Shown here piece by piece: positions 1 to 8,218 of a DNA stretch of 64,000 bases (position 1 is the stretch's first letter; every line of letters begins with the position of its first letter). The DNA is from Actinomycetota bacterium. GTDB taxonomy: Bacteria; Actinomycetota; Acidimicrobiia; Acidimicrobiales; Poriferisodalaceae. The position numbers were made by a program, and so were the translations under genes. The notes under the pieces were generated by a model. That model saw only the letters and a list, made by a program, of their open reading frames with translations, ran no database searches and was not told the origin of the DNA. Where the stretch lies: contig JABABU010000020.1 in NCBI GenBank assembly GCA_014238065.1, positions 1 through 64,000 of the forward strand, written 5' to 3'.

Positions 1-390
<390 letters not shown>

Positions 391-767
391 AACCATAGAG
401 ACGTCGATACGAGATCGACGTCAGAACGGTGACAACGAAAGAGCAGAGACACGAAGTCTCGTGTCCTAGCTATTTTGTTGTTGTGTGATGTCGCATCTTG
501 TTATGAGATAACCCTCAGCGGCATCACGGAATTGACTGTTCATGTCAACGCCTTCCGGCGTCGCACGAACGATTGTGTGGTACGTAGTCCAGACCCGAAG
601 GTCCGCCTACGCCCGCACTGGCGTTTCGTCCTCTCTTCTGTTGTCAAGGAGCGCTGCGACCACTTGGTGGCGCACACAACGGGCATGCGAGTCTCTGACT
701 CGCAGCGGTCCGCTTAGAACGGTGCTTCGCATCAGGCTACCCTTCGGGCGCGCCCTCAATCGAAGCG
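391..767 (-). other. rRNA operon leader with hairpins
   Basis: No protein gene is supported here. The segment is the transcribed leader between the rrn promoter and 16S. It contains a perfect 9-bp hairpin with a 5-nt loop at 400-422 (arms GACGTCGAT and ATCGACGTC), a perfect 7-bp hairpin with a 4-nt loop at 448-465 (arms GACACGA and TCGTGTC), and a boxA-like element between them. This is the arrangement expected of a NusB/S10-dependent rRNA antitermination and processing leader. Two further TTGACA hexamers on the minus strand (642-647, 543-548) have no convincing -10 partner. Confidence 0.6.
433..445 (-). promoter_or_regulatory. boxA antitermination element in the rrn leader
   Basis: The minus strand reads TGCTCTTTCGTTG, matching the bacterial rRNA boxA core TGCTCTTT exactly. 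It follows directly after a 7-bp hairpin (448-465) that could act as a boxB-like stem. In the family, boxA RNA binds NusB and NusE (S10) to prevent Rho termination in untranslated rRNA; nusB itself is at 55004-55426. The function here is inferred from position and sequence. Confidence 0.65.
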
Positions 768-774
768 AAGTACA

Positions 775-803
775 AATCTAGAGGCAAATCACATCGATGT
801 CAA
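775..803 (-). promoter_or_regulatory. rRNA operon promoter
   Basis: On the minus strand a perfect -35 hexamer TTGACA (798-803) and a -10 hexamer TAGATT (775-780) are separated by exactly 17 bases. This is the best sigma-70-type promoter seen in the window and it points at the 16S gene, giving a start site near 768 and a leader of about 380 nt. The bases between here and the tyrS stop (804-980) contain only a weak hairpin (945-958) and no gene. Confidence 0.75.
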
Positions 804-980
804 GCATCTCCGAGACTGGCACGAAGCCATCCTCCAACTAGACCTTTCGGGATTCCACCGACCTTCGTCGGCGTGCCCCTCAGGCGAAGGATCAAGATAC
901 AGGTCGAGACACCTCGCGCCAACGCCATCAACAGATTTCTTCGAGACCTGCCCAGGTCAGCCGGTGCGGAAGGCTCGACC

Positions 981-2252
981 TCATCGGCGCATCCGCAGGA
1001 GGTGATAACGCTTTTTGCCACGACGCAGCAGATGGTGCCCACCTGCCAGGGCCTGAGAAGTTGCGTAGGCATACTCGACGTTGCCGATGCGTTGGCCATT
1101 GAGGTAGACACCGCCCTCGGCGATGGCTCTCCTCGCATCACCCTTCGAAGTGGCAAGGCCGCTGCCGACGAGGGCATCGACCAAGAGCCCCGACAGGTCG
1201 TCGACTTCGGTAGTCGGAACCTCGGTGGCGAGGTGCTCGAACGCTGCCGACGACGCCGACGTCGGATCTGCATCACGTGAGAAGAGCAGATCCGACGCCT
1301 CGACAGCCCCCTTCACCGCTTCGTCACCGTGAACCAGAGCCGTGAGGTCAGCCGCGAGCGTCTTCTGACCAAGTCGTGAGCCCGGGTCCTCTGCATGCGT
1401 GACGGCGATCTCGTAGCACTCCTCGATCTGGCGGAACGTGAGTTGCAGAAGGAGCTTGCGAATCTCACTGTCCTCGACGGACATCCATGCCTGGTAGAAG
1501 CGGTAGGGACTCATGCGGTGCGCGCCGAGCCACATGGTGTCGCCACTCTCTGTCTTGCCGTACTTCGTGCCGTCCTTCTGCAGGAGTAGTGGCCAGGTGA
1601 GAGCGTGGGCCTTCATGCCCAACTTTCGCCTGATGAGGTCGACACCGAGAACGATGTTTCCCCACTGATCAGAGCCGCCGACCTGGAGTTCGATGCCCTC
1701 GTTCTCAGCCAGCCAGGCGTAGTCGTACGCCTGCAGCAGCATGTAGGAGAACTCGGTGTAGGAGATGCCGTCGTCGCTGGCCATTCTGGCCTTGACCGAC
1801 TCCTTGGCGATCATCTGGTTGACCGTCGCGTGCTTGCCGATGTCGCGCAGGAAACCGAGGAACGACACGCCGACAGTCCAGGCCCGATTGTCGACGAGCT
1901 TCGCGGCGTTGTCGCCGCTGAAGTCGAGGAACTGCCGCAATGAAGGCACGATGAGCTCGAGGTTCGAAGCCAACGCCTCGTCGTCGAGCAGGTTCCGCTC
2001 CGACGACTTCCCTGAAGGATCGCCGACCATGCCCGTTGCCCCGCCGGCGAGCGAGACCGGTCGATGGCCTGCCATCTGGAATCGGCGAAGCGTGAGCAGA
2101 CCGATGAGATTGCCGACATGCAGGCTGTCGGCGGTCGGGTCGAATCCGCAGTACAGCGTGATGGGTCCCTCGTCGAGTCGCTTCGCGAGAGCTGCCTTAT
2201 CGGTCGTGTCATGGATGAGCCCACGCGCATCGAGGTCCGAGAGAATGTCCAC
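981..2252 (-). CDS. tyrS: tyrosine--tRNA ligase
   Basis: This is cytoplasmic tyrosyl-tRNA synthetase (423 aa, normal for the bacterial TyrS family), which activates tyrosine with ATP and charges tRNA-Tyr. The class I HIGH signature appears as HVGN at residues 45-48 after CGFDPTADSL. The KMSKS loop is KYGKT at 230-234. The tyrosine-binding GGSDQWGN block is at 192-199. The last 60 or so residues form an S4-like RNA-binding domain (RRAIAEGGVYLNGQRI). The GTG start at 2252 fits the family N-terminus. The gene is co-directional with the downstream 16S gene and divergent from the PBP gene, with about 75 bp between them. Confidence 0.97.
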   Translation of the reverse strand: MDILSDLDARGLIHDTTDKAALAKRLDEGPITLYCGFDPTADSLHVGNLIGLLTLRRFQMAGHRPVSLAGGATGMVGDPSGKSSERNLLDDEALASNLELIVPSLRQFLDFSGDNAAKLVDNRAWTVGVSFLGFLRDIGKHATVNQMIAKESVKARMASDDGISYTEFSYMLLQAYDYAWLAENEGIELQVGGSDQWGNIVLGVDLIRRKLGMKAHALTWPLLLQKDGTKYGKTESGDTMWLGAHRMSPYRFYQAWMSVEDSEIRKLLLQLTFRQIEECYEIAVTHAEDPGSRLGQKTLAADLTALVHGDEAVKGAVEASDLLFSRDADPTSASSAAFEHLATEVPTTEVDDLSGLLVDALVGSGLATSKGDARRAIAEGGVYLNGQRIGNVEYAYATSQALAGGHHLLRRGKKRYHLLRMRR

Positions 2253-2325
2253 GCCACAACGATGGCATCTAAACGGCGAAAACCGGCGCGAATTCCCCTA
2301 GGAAGCCCCAATCGGGACTGCGCAG

Positions 2326-4731
2326 GTGGATCTGCGCCCGGTCGACAGGTCAGACGTGCACCACATGGAGGGAATCACGTTGGGCTGCTTACCTCCTCGG
2401 CAGACGCACGGGCGCAGTCGTCGATCAATGACGACGGTCTTCGTCGCTCTCGTCGTCGTCGCCTCCGGCTGTTCGTACACGACCGTGACATTGGCGCCGA
2501 CGGTCCCACCGAACGCACAGGCATCTGTGGTGCTCGCCGACAACGGCACACTGCTCACGACTCTCCATGCAGGTGAGAACCGGACAGAGATCACGCTCGA
2601 CCAGGTCCCACAACACGTTCAAGACGCCATCGTAGCCATCGAAGACCGCCGTTTCTGGAATCACGCCGGCATCGACCTGCCAGCCATTCTCCGGGCCATG
2701 AGACGTAACATCGATGAAGGCGAGGTGGTCGAGGGCGGTTCGACCATCACACAGCAGTTCGTGAAAAACGCACTCCTCGCCTCGGACCGCACACTCGACC
2801 GGAAGATCGAAGAGGCGACGCTGTCGATTCAGGTCGAACGCGAGTACTCGAAGGAGGAAATCCTTGAGTACTACCTCAACACCGTCTATTTCGGGGCCGG
2901 TGCTTATGGCATCGAGGCTGCCGCCAAGGTGTACTTCGGCAAGCCTGCAGAGGAACTCGACGTCCCAGAAGGTGCACTGCTCGCCGGGCTGGTGAAGGCC
3001 CCGTCGACAAACGACCCGTTCGTGAACGGGGAAGGGGCATTGCGACGTCGCCGACTCGTGCTCGACGCAATGGTCGAGGAGGGTTACCTGACCGCGGAGG
3101 AAGGCGAAACATTTGCCGCTGGCGACGTCGAACTCGCGGCCCCGGACCCGGAGACCGACTATCCGGCCGCTTACTTCGTGCAAGAAGTGAAGCGGTTCAT
3201 GCTGACGCACCCCGCATTCGGCCGAACTCGCGAGGAGCGCACGAGGCGCCTGTTCACCGGTGGGCTCACGATCGAGACCAGCCTCGACCTCCAACTGCAA
3301 TCGCATGCCGAGCATGCTGCCCACCTGGTGCTGTCGGATCCCGCGAACGATCCTGACACAGCCATCGTGTCGATGGACCCATCCAATGGCCACGTGCTGG
3401 CGATGGTCGGCGGCCGCGACTTCTTCGACGGAGGACCGCGGTCGAAGTTCAACCTCGCCACACAAGGCAGGCGTCCGGCAGGCTCGTCGTTCAAACCATT
3501 GGTCCTCGCCGCTGCCATCGAAGAGGGCATCCCGGTGAGCCAGGTGTACTCGGCACCATCGACGATCGAGATACCCGTCACCAACGACACCTGGGAGGTC
3601 GAGAACTACGGAGGATCTCCTGGCGGATGGGTGGATCTCACCGAGGCGACAGTGCGGTCCTACAACACCGCCTACGCCCAACTCGTGATGGATGTCGGCC
3701 CGGCTGACGCGGTTGCCATGGCAGCGCACCTCGGCGTGAGTTCGCCGCTGCTCGCCGTCCCCTCCGCCGTTCTCGGCGCCAACGATGTCAGCGCCCTCGA
3801 CATGACTGCTGCATATTCGACATTCGCAAATCGCGGTATCAGGAACGACCCCGTCTACGTCACGAGAGTGACCGGCCCCGAGGGCGAGGTCATTTATCAA
3901 CACGACGCATCACCGGTGCGAGCCATCGAACGCTCGACAGCGGACGACGTAACCGCGATCCTGCAACAAGTCATCAGTCGAGGGACTGGAGTCAGGGCCA
4001 GAATCGGCCGCCCGGTCGCCGGCAAGACCGGGACGGGGCAAAACTGGGGTGACGCATGGTTCGTCGGCTACACGCCTGACCTCGTCACGAGTGTCTGGGT
4101 CGGGTTCGCCGAAGCCCAGATCTCGATGGTGCCACCGACGACACGTCTCAGGGTCACCGGTGGTACCTGGCCGGCCGAGATCTGGCAGCTGTACATGACC
4201 GCGGCCCTGGCGGAGATGCCAATCAGAGAGTTCGTGCTCGGACTAGAGGACGTCGATACGGCTGCATCCGCCGGATCCACCGCCCCTTCCGACGAGACAG
4301 CCGAGGAACCCCTGGTCCCTGGCGAACTCGTCCAAGACGTCGTCGGTATGCCGGCTGACTTCGCGACGCGAATCCTGACGAGAGCCGGATTCGTCGTACT
4401 CACTGAAAGTGTGCCGAACGACGAGTACCCGCCAGACATCGTCGCCGATCAACAGCCCTTGGGTGAGTCGATCGTGGCCACTGGAAGCGAAATCACGTTG
4501 TACGTCGCCAACGGCCAGGAGGTGAGGCGTGTCCCCGGAGTGCTCGGAATGCTCGAGCCTCTCGCAACGAAAGTCGTCATCGATGCCGGCTACGACGTCG
4601 AGTTCGTGTACGAGCGCGAACCAGACCCACGCGCAGCAGAACTCCGGCCTCAGCAGGTATGGAAGGTCGACCCCGCAACCAATACAGGACTCGAGCCAGG
4701 TGAGACCGTGACGATCTGGGTCAACCCTTGA
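2326..4731 (+). CDS. class A penicillin-binding protein with two PASTA repeats
   Basis: This is a bifunctional peptidoglycan glycosyltransferase/transpeptidase. The GT51 domain shows the catalytic Glu in EDRRFW (about residue 106), GGSTITQQ and the NTVYFGAGAYG block. The transpeptidase shows SSFK (catalytic Ser 387, Lys 390), SYN (445-447) and KTGTGQ (567-572). Two PASTA repeats (about 660-800) end the protein, as in Gram-positive PBPs. A basic stretch (RSRR) precedes a hydrophobic segment ending VVVASGC, which could be a membrane anchor or a lipobox. The start is unsettled: GTG 2326, ATG 2365 or ATG 2428, none with a clear ribosome binding site. Divergent from tyrS. Confidence 0.93.
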   Translation: MDLRPVDRSDVHHMEGITLGCLPPRQTHGRSRRSMTTVFVALVVVASGCSYTTVTLAPTVPPNAQASVVLADNGTLLTTLHAGENRTEITLDQVPQHVQDAIVAIEDRRFWNHAGIDLPAILRAMRRNIDEGEVVEGGSTITQQFVKNALLASDRTLDRKIEEATLSIQVEREYSKEEILEYYLNTVYFGAGAYGIEAAAKVYFGKPAEELDVPEGALLAGLVKAPSTNDPFVNGEGALRRRRLVLDAMVEEGYLTAEEGETFAAGDVELAAPDPETDYPAAYFVQEVKRFMLTHPAFGRTREERTRRLFTGGLTIETSLDLQLQSHAEHAAHLVLSDPANDPDTAIVSMDPSNGHVLAMVGGRDFFDGGPRSKFNLATQGRRPAGSSFKPLVLAAAIEEGIPVSQVYSAPSTIEIPVTNDTWEVENYGGSPGGWVDLTEATVRSYNTAYAQLVMDVGPADAVAMAAHLGVSSPLLAVPSAVLGANDVSALDMTAAYSTFANRGIRNDPVYVTRVTGPEGEVIYQHDASPVRAIERSTADDVTAILQQVISRGTGVRARIGRPVAGKTGTGQNWGDAWFVGYTPDLVTSVWVGFAEAQISMVPPTTRLRVTGGTWPAEIWQLYMTAALAEMPIREFVLGLEDVDTAASAGSTAPSDETAEEPLVPGELVQDVVGMPADFATRILTRAGFVVLTESVPNDEYPPDIVADQQPLGESIVATGSEITLYVANGQEVRRVPGVLGMLEPLATKVVIDAGYDVEFVYEREPDPRAAELRPQQVWKVDPATNTGLEPGETVTIWVNP

Positions 4732-4753
4732 GGCATCAGGACCTGAATGACCA

Positions 4754-4776
4754 GTGACGGTGTCTGACACCGTCAC
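4754..4776. repeat. perfect 10-bp inverted repeat, probable terminator between convergent genes
   Basis: The sequence has arms GTGACGGTGT and ACACCGTCAC around a CTG loop, 22 bases after the PBP stop and 23 before the end of the convergent minus-strand gene. A symmetrical GC-rich hairpin at a convergent junction fits a two-way terminator, although there is no strong T-run on either side. The core GGTGTCTGACACC also resembles REP-type palindromes. No second copy was seen in this window. Confidence 0.55.
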
Positions 4777-4799
4777 CCATGGGGCGCGGCCGCGATGTC

Positions 4800-5027
4800 T
4801 CAGTCGGGATTGAGGCGACTCGGGTCGATGAGGTCGAATCGAACTGTGCCCCAGTAGAGCAACACGGCCAAGGGACCGAAGGCGACCATGAGGGCGGTCC
4901 ACGCTCGCCGATTTCTCCCAGCGGCCGTCCACGTTTCCCTGTCGAACGCGTAAAGGTCGCGAATGCCGAACAGGATGACGCCCAGTGCGGTCAGCAGTGA
5001 GATGACGACGAGTGAGCCGGTGTCCAC
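4800..5027 (-). CDS. small membrane protein, PLDc_N-like
   Basis: This 75-aa protein has two hydrophobic segments (about residues 5-22 and 44-62). The second, WTALMVAFGPLAVLLYWG, resembles the phospholipase D N-terminal (PLDc_N) membrane motif found in many short actinobacterial proteins. No catalytic domain follows. It ends the minus-strand run NUDIX hydrolase, 86-aa membrane protein, this gene, with 17 bp to the previous stop. Function is unknown; the reading frame is supported by composition and spacing rather than by a precise homologue. Confidence 0.6.
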   Translation of the reverse strand: MDTGSLVVISLLTALGVILFGIRDLYAFDRETWTAAGRNRRAWTALMVAFGPLAVLLYWGTVRFDLIDPSRLNPD

Positions 5028-5044
5028 CGCAAGAGTCTACGAGT

Positions 5045-5305
5045 TCAGTCGAGGCCGACCCCGAAGTAGAACATGGTGAAGTATCCGAGGCTGACTGTCG
5101 CAGAGATCACCAGGCCGACGCCAAGCGCGCTGAACAGGCCTTCGAACATGAGCTTGCCTCCAACGGTCAAGGCCAACGTGCCGATGAGCACCGGCCACAG
5201 CAGACCCGGTGGCACCCACACGGCGAGATAACCGAGTCCAAGACCGACAATGAGCAAGATGAGCGTCTCGACGAGACGGATCATTCCTCGTAGTAACAGA
5301 TCCAC
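5045..5305 (-). CDS. hypothetical integral membrane protein
   Basis: This 86-aa, strongly hydrophobic protein has about three predicted membrane segments (roughly residues 12-30, 34-50 and 55-82) and almost no charged residues outside the first ten. I do not recognise the family. The start could be residue 1 or Met 8. It sits between a NUDIX hydrolase gene (51 bp upstream) and another small membrane protein (17 bp downstream) on the same strand, so the three may be co-transcribed. Confidence 0.55.
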   Translation of the reverse strand: MDLLLRGMIRLVETLILLIVGLGLGYLAVWVPPGLLWPVLIGTLALTVGGKLMFEGLFSALGVGLVISATVSLGYFTMFYFGVGLD

Positions 5306-5356
5306 GTGAGAGAACGTACCGGCCTCTTACCCCTGCGTCGACGAGGCTGAAACAGG

Positions 5357-5977
5357 TCAGGCCACGGTCGCAGCGACAGTAAAGCCGCTTCGCGCCAGCC
5401 TGATCGTCGAGGTGTCGAGATCGAGCGCAGGATCGAGGGTCTCTTCGGCCGTGATCCACCTCAGCGCTTCGGACTCCTCATTTCCCCGCTCGACGGCACC
5501 TTGCGGGGCCCGCACGAGGAAACGTAGGTCGTGGTGAAGGTGGTCCGGTTCTGCCTGCTTGCGGTTCACGAAGAGGTGGATGTCGACATCGATCGGGACA
5601 GACCAGACCTCGAGCCCGGCGATACCGGTCTCCTCCGTCGCTTCCTTCAGCGCGACAGCTGCGAGGTTCGCATCGCCGTCCGCGTGGCCTCCTGGTTGCA
5701 CCCAGCGCCGGATCTTCGAGTGATACATGATCAACCCGCGCCGCCCCGAATGATCGACCACCCACGCCGACGCCGTCAGGTGACCGATGAGACACGATCG
5801 GTGGAGCGCGTCAGGGTGATCGTCGATGAAGTCGAGCACGTCGGCCCGATGGATTGCCTGAGCTTCATCGCCCGGCGTGAAGTCGCTGATGATGGCCCGC
5901 GACACCGCGAGATCGGTGAGGGGGTGAAGGTCTGGATTGTTGTCTGAGAGCCAACGCGGTGGTAACGAGAAGTTCAT
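5357..5977 (-). CDS. NUDIX hydrolase
   Basis: This 206-aa protein has a central NUDIX domain, a fold that cleaves nucleoside diphosphates linked to other groups. The box starts at GGHADGDANLAAVALKEATE and continues ETG, with Asp in place of the first box Glu and KEATEE standing for the REUxEE metal-binding core; the GGHADGD form is common in a subset of actinobacterial members. The longer open frame up to 6331 is antisense to the next gene, so the ATG at 5977 (MNFSLPPRW) is chosen. The substrate cannot be told. It is divergent from the flavoprotein gene starting at 6030. Confidence 0.85.
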   Translation of the reverse strand: MNFSLPPRWLSDNNPDLHPLTDLAVSRAIISDFTPGDEAQAIHRADVLDFIDDHPDALHRSCLIGHLTASAWVVDHSGRRGLIMYHSKIRRWVQPGGHADGDANLAAVALKEATEETGIAGLEVWSVPIDVDIHLFVNRKQAEPDHLHHDLRFLVRAPQGAVERGNEESEALRWITAEETLDPALDLDTSTIRLARSGFTVAATVA

Positions 5978-6029
5978 CGCGTCACCAACGGTAGAGAGTG
6001 CGAGCTGCTCGGCCTCTATATTCGTCCCG

Positions 6030-7157
6030 ATGAACGTCGAAGAGATCGCAACAGCAGCCGAGGCGCGCTCTGCCGAGATTGATGAAGCGCGACGCCTGCC
6101 AGCTGACCTGTCGAAGATGATGGCCAGCAGTGGGCTCAACCGGGCGTGGGCGCCCTTCGAGCTCGGAGCACCGGAACTACCGGTCAGCGAAGTCGTCGAC
6201 GTCCTCGAACGGCTCGCATACCGCGAAGCGTCGACCTCGTGGAACGCGATGATCTCGATAACCACCAGCCTGTTGTCCGGTCGGCTGCCTTCCCCCTTCG
6301 TCGAGGAGATCTTCGGCGACCCGAGGAGCACGACATGTGGCGTCGCTCAACCGATGGGCAGGGCGAAGCGAGTCGATGGCGGTGTCTCGGTCACGGGCCG
6401 ATGGCCATGGGGGTCCGGCACGGCCAATGCGACGTTCATCGGTGGCGGATCGCTTCTGGTCGACGCTGTCGGAGAGCCGGTCCGTGATGGCTCCTTCCGG
6501 GCGCCCTTCGTGTTCTTCACTCCCGACCAGATCGAAATCCACGACACCTGGTACGTGTCTGGACTCAAGGGAACCGGCAGCAACGACTACTCGGTCAGCG
6601 AAGTGTTCGTCCCTGAGGGGCGTTGGGCCGATGCCTCAGGGCAACTGCTGATCGACCGGCCGCTGTATCGCTTCCCGTTCTTCGGGGCACTTGCACTGGG
6701 CGTATGCGCGGTAGGGATGGGCATCGCCCGCAGAGCTGTGGACGACCTCAGCGAGCTCGCGGCCACCAAACGCGCGGCAATGGCGTCAAAGACGCTGGCC
6801 GCAAATCCGCTCATCCAGACTCAGCTCGCCGAGGCCGATGGCAAGCGGCGCGCGGCGCGCGCTTTCGTCGATGCCGCCGTCGCAGACGTGTGGCGTTCGG
6901 CCGAGCAGGGCGAGGTCGCCGACGCCTCGCGAGCCGGACTTCGACTCGCAGCGACGACAGCCACCAGGCTCAACTCCGAAGTCGTCAACGCCTGTTACGA
7001 AGCGGGAGGCGGAGCCGCGATCTTCGAGACCAGCAACCTGCAACGCCTCTTCCGCGACATGCACGTCGTAACTCACCACGGCATGGTCGCGCCCCGCAGC
7101 TACGAGACCATCGGCCGCCTCATGCTCGACCAGCCCGTCAAGCTCTTCGGCTTCTGA
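6030..7157 (+). CDS. acyl-CoA dehydrogenase-like flavoprotein (possible flavin-dependent monooxygenase)
   Basis: This 375-aa protein has the acyl-CoA dehydrogenase fold: a helical N-terminus, a middle beta domain (CGVAQPMGRAKRVDGG, then GRWPWGSG and DTWYVSGLKGTGSNDY), and a C-terminal helical domain of the Acyl-CoA_dh_2 type. The WPWGSG and GLKGTGS motifs and the lack of an obvious catalytic Glu place it nearer to two-component monooxygenases such as HsaA and DszC than to true beta-oxidation dehydrogenases. It would then need a separate flavin reductase, and none is adjacent. ATG 6030 is preferred over upstream starts because it matches the family N-terminus. Confidence 0.8.
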   Translation: MNVEEIATAAEARSAEIDEARRLPADLSKMMASSGLNRAWAPFELGAPELPVSEVVDVLERLAYREASTSWNAMISITTSLLSGRLPSPFVEEIFGDPRSTTCGVAQPMGRAKRVDGGVSVTGRWPWGSGTANATFIGGGSLLVDAVGEPVRDGSFRAPFVFFTPDQIEIHDTWYVSGLKGTGSNDYSVSEVFVPEGRWADASGQLLIDRPLYRFPFFGALALGVCAVGMGIARRAVDDLSELAATKRAAMASKTLAANPLIQTQLAEADGKRRAARAFVDAAVADVWRSAEQGEVADASRAGLRLAATTATRLNSEVVNACYEAGGGAAIFETSNLQRLFRDMHVVTHHGMVAPRSYETIGRLMLDQPVKLFGF

Positions 7158-7213
7158 CGACCACGCCCCAAGATTCGCACGAACCCCACACGAGGTCTCT
7201 GGTTTCGGCACGA

Positions 7214-7789
7214 TCATGGGAGGGGCCGGCTGACGTGGCCGTTGTCGGGTACAGCGAAGCGCCACAGGAGGTCCCTGCCGTCGCTGATGCCGACCCTGGC
7301 CGCCCTCAGAGGGAGCTTCGGCGGAGTGCTGCCGTCGGTGACGATGGTCGGGCCGGTCTGCAGGCTGGCTCCATTGTGATCACCGTTCAGCCGGAAGGCT
7401 TGACACAGCTTCGCGGGACCGTTGCACAGATCGACGTCACGCCTGGCCGCCACCCTTCGCTCTCGCATGATCTCGACGCCGGTGAGCGGGACGAGCGATC
7501 GGAGCAGGACCGCGCCAGGCGAACCGTCCTCACAGCACACCACGTTTGCGCACCAGTGCATGCCGTAGGTGAAGTACGTGTACAGACGGCCGGGAGGGCC
7601 GAACATGACAGTGGTCCGCGGTGTGAGCCCGCGATATGCGTGGCTCGCGGGGTCGTCATTCCCCCGATAAGCCTCGACCTCGACGATGCGACCGCTCAAC
7701 TCACCATGAACGAGCACCTTGTTCAGCAGTTCCGGAGCCACTTCGAGAACATCTCGTTGATAGAACGAGGCCGGAAGCGCCAGTGTCAC
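7214..7789 (-). CDS. mpg: DNA-3-methyladenine glycosylase (AAG/MPG family)
   Basis: This 191-aa enzyme is the size of the bacterial Aag family and excises alkylated purines in base-excision repair. Family motifs are visible in order: the N-terminal LLNKVLVHG, the catalytic-region RIVEVEAYRGNDDPASHAYR with the conserved Glu, MFGPPGRLYTYFTYGMHWC for DNA intercalation and base binding, and LCNGPAKLCQAF near residue 125. It lies 13 bp after a thioesterase gene on the same strand and converges with the flavoprotein gene. Confidence 0.92.
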   Translation of the reverse strand: MTLALPASFYQRDVLEVAPELLNKVLVHGELSGRIVEVEAYRGNDDPASHAYRGLTPRTTVMFGPPGRLYTYFTYGMHWCANVVCCEDGSPGAVLLRSLVPLTGVEIMRERRVAARRDVDLCNGPAKLCQAFRLNGDHNGASLQTGPTIVTDGSTPPKLPLRAARVGISDGRDLLWRFAVPDNGHVSRPLP

Positions 7790-7802
7790 TTCGGCTGCAA
7801 CG

Positions 7803-8216
7803 TCACGTCGGGGCTTCGACCGCCCGGCCGAACGCAGCTTTCACCTCCTCGGGGGTCCGCATCGGAGTGTTCTCACCCACTTTCACGCTGACGTAGAGCA
7901 CGACCGCCGTTACGATCGGACGCTCGTCGACGGTGGCGACATAGGTGATCTCGAACGACGCTCCGCCCCACCGGGTGATGGCGCAATCGAACTGGATGAC
8001 ATCCCTGTAGCCGGCTGGGCTGTGCCACTCCATGTCGAGCTTCTTCAACATCATGTCCCAGCCGAGTGCTCGAACGTCGGTCTCGAACGTGTGCGTCCAC
8101 TGTTCGAACGCGTCGTCGATGAACGCCAGGTAATGCGCGTTGAACACCACGCCTTGCTGGTCGAGTTCGCCATACCTGACGGGAATGTGGTGGGTGAACT
8201 GCGAGTCGAAGCCCAT
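7803..8216 (-). CDS. acyl-CoA thioesterase, 4HBT/YbgC family
   Basis: This 137-aa hot-dog-fold protein carries the YbgC/FadM-like active-site region YGELDQQGVVFNAHYLAFID, where the Asp is the family catalytic residue. It is predicted to hydrolyse acyl-CoA thioesters in the cytoplasm; chain-length preference cannot be read from sequence. It starts two bases after the argH stop, and mpg follows 13 bp later, so it is probably carried on the tail of the arginine operon transcript. Confidence 0.88.
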   Translation of the reverse strand: MGFDSQFTHHIPVRYGELDQQGVVFNAHYLAFIDDAFEQWTHTFETDVRALGWDMMLKKLDMEWHSPAGYRDVIQFDCAITRWGGASFEITYVATVDERPIVTAVVLYVSVKVGENTPMRTPEEVKAAFGRAVEAPT

Positions 8217-8218
8217 GG

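Noticed and set aside
543-548. TTGACA hexamers at 543-548 and 642-647 as extra rrn promoters
   Set aside because: No -10-like hexamer at 16-18 bases from either one.
475-781. small plus-strand frames in the rRNA leader
   Set aside because: They lie over the rRNA leader and have no ribosome site or protein-like pattern.
2425-3903. 492-codon open frame on the minus strand
   Set aside because: It is antisense to the PBP gene, with no domain pattern; a GC-rich codon shadow.
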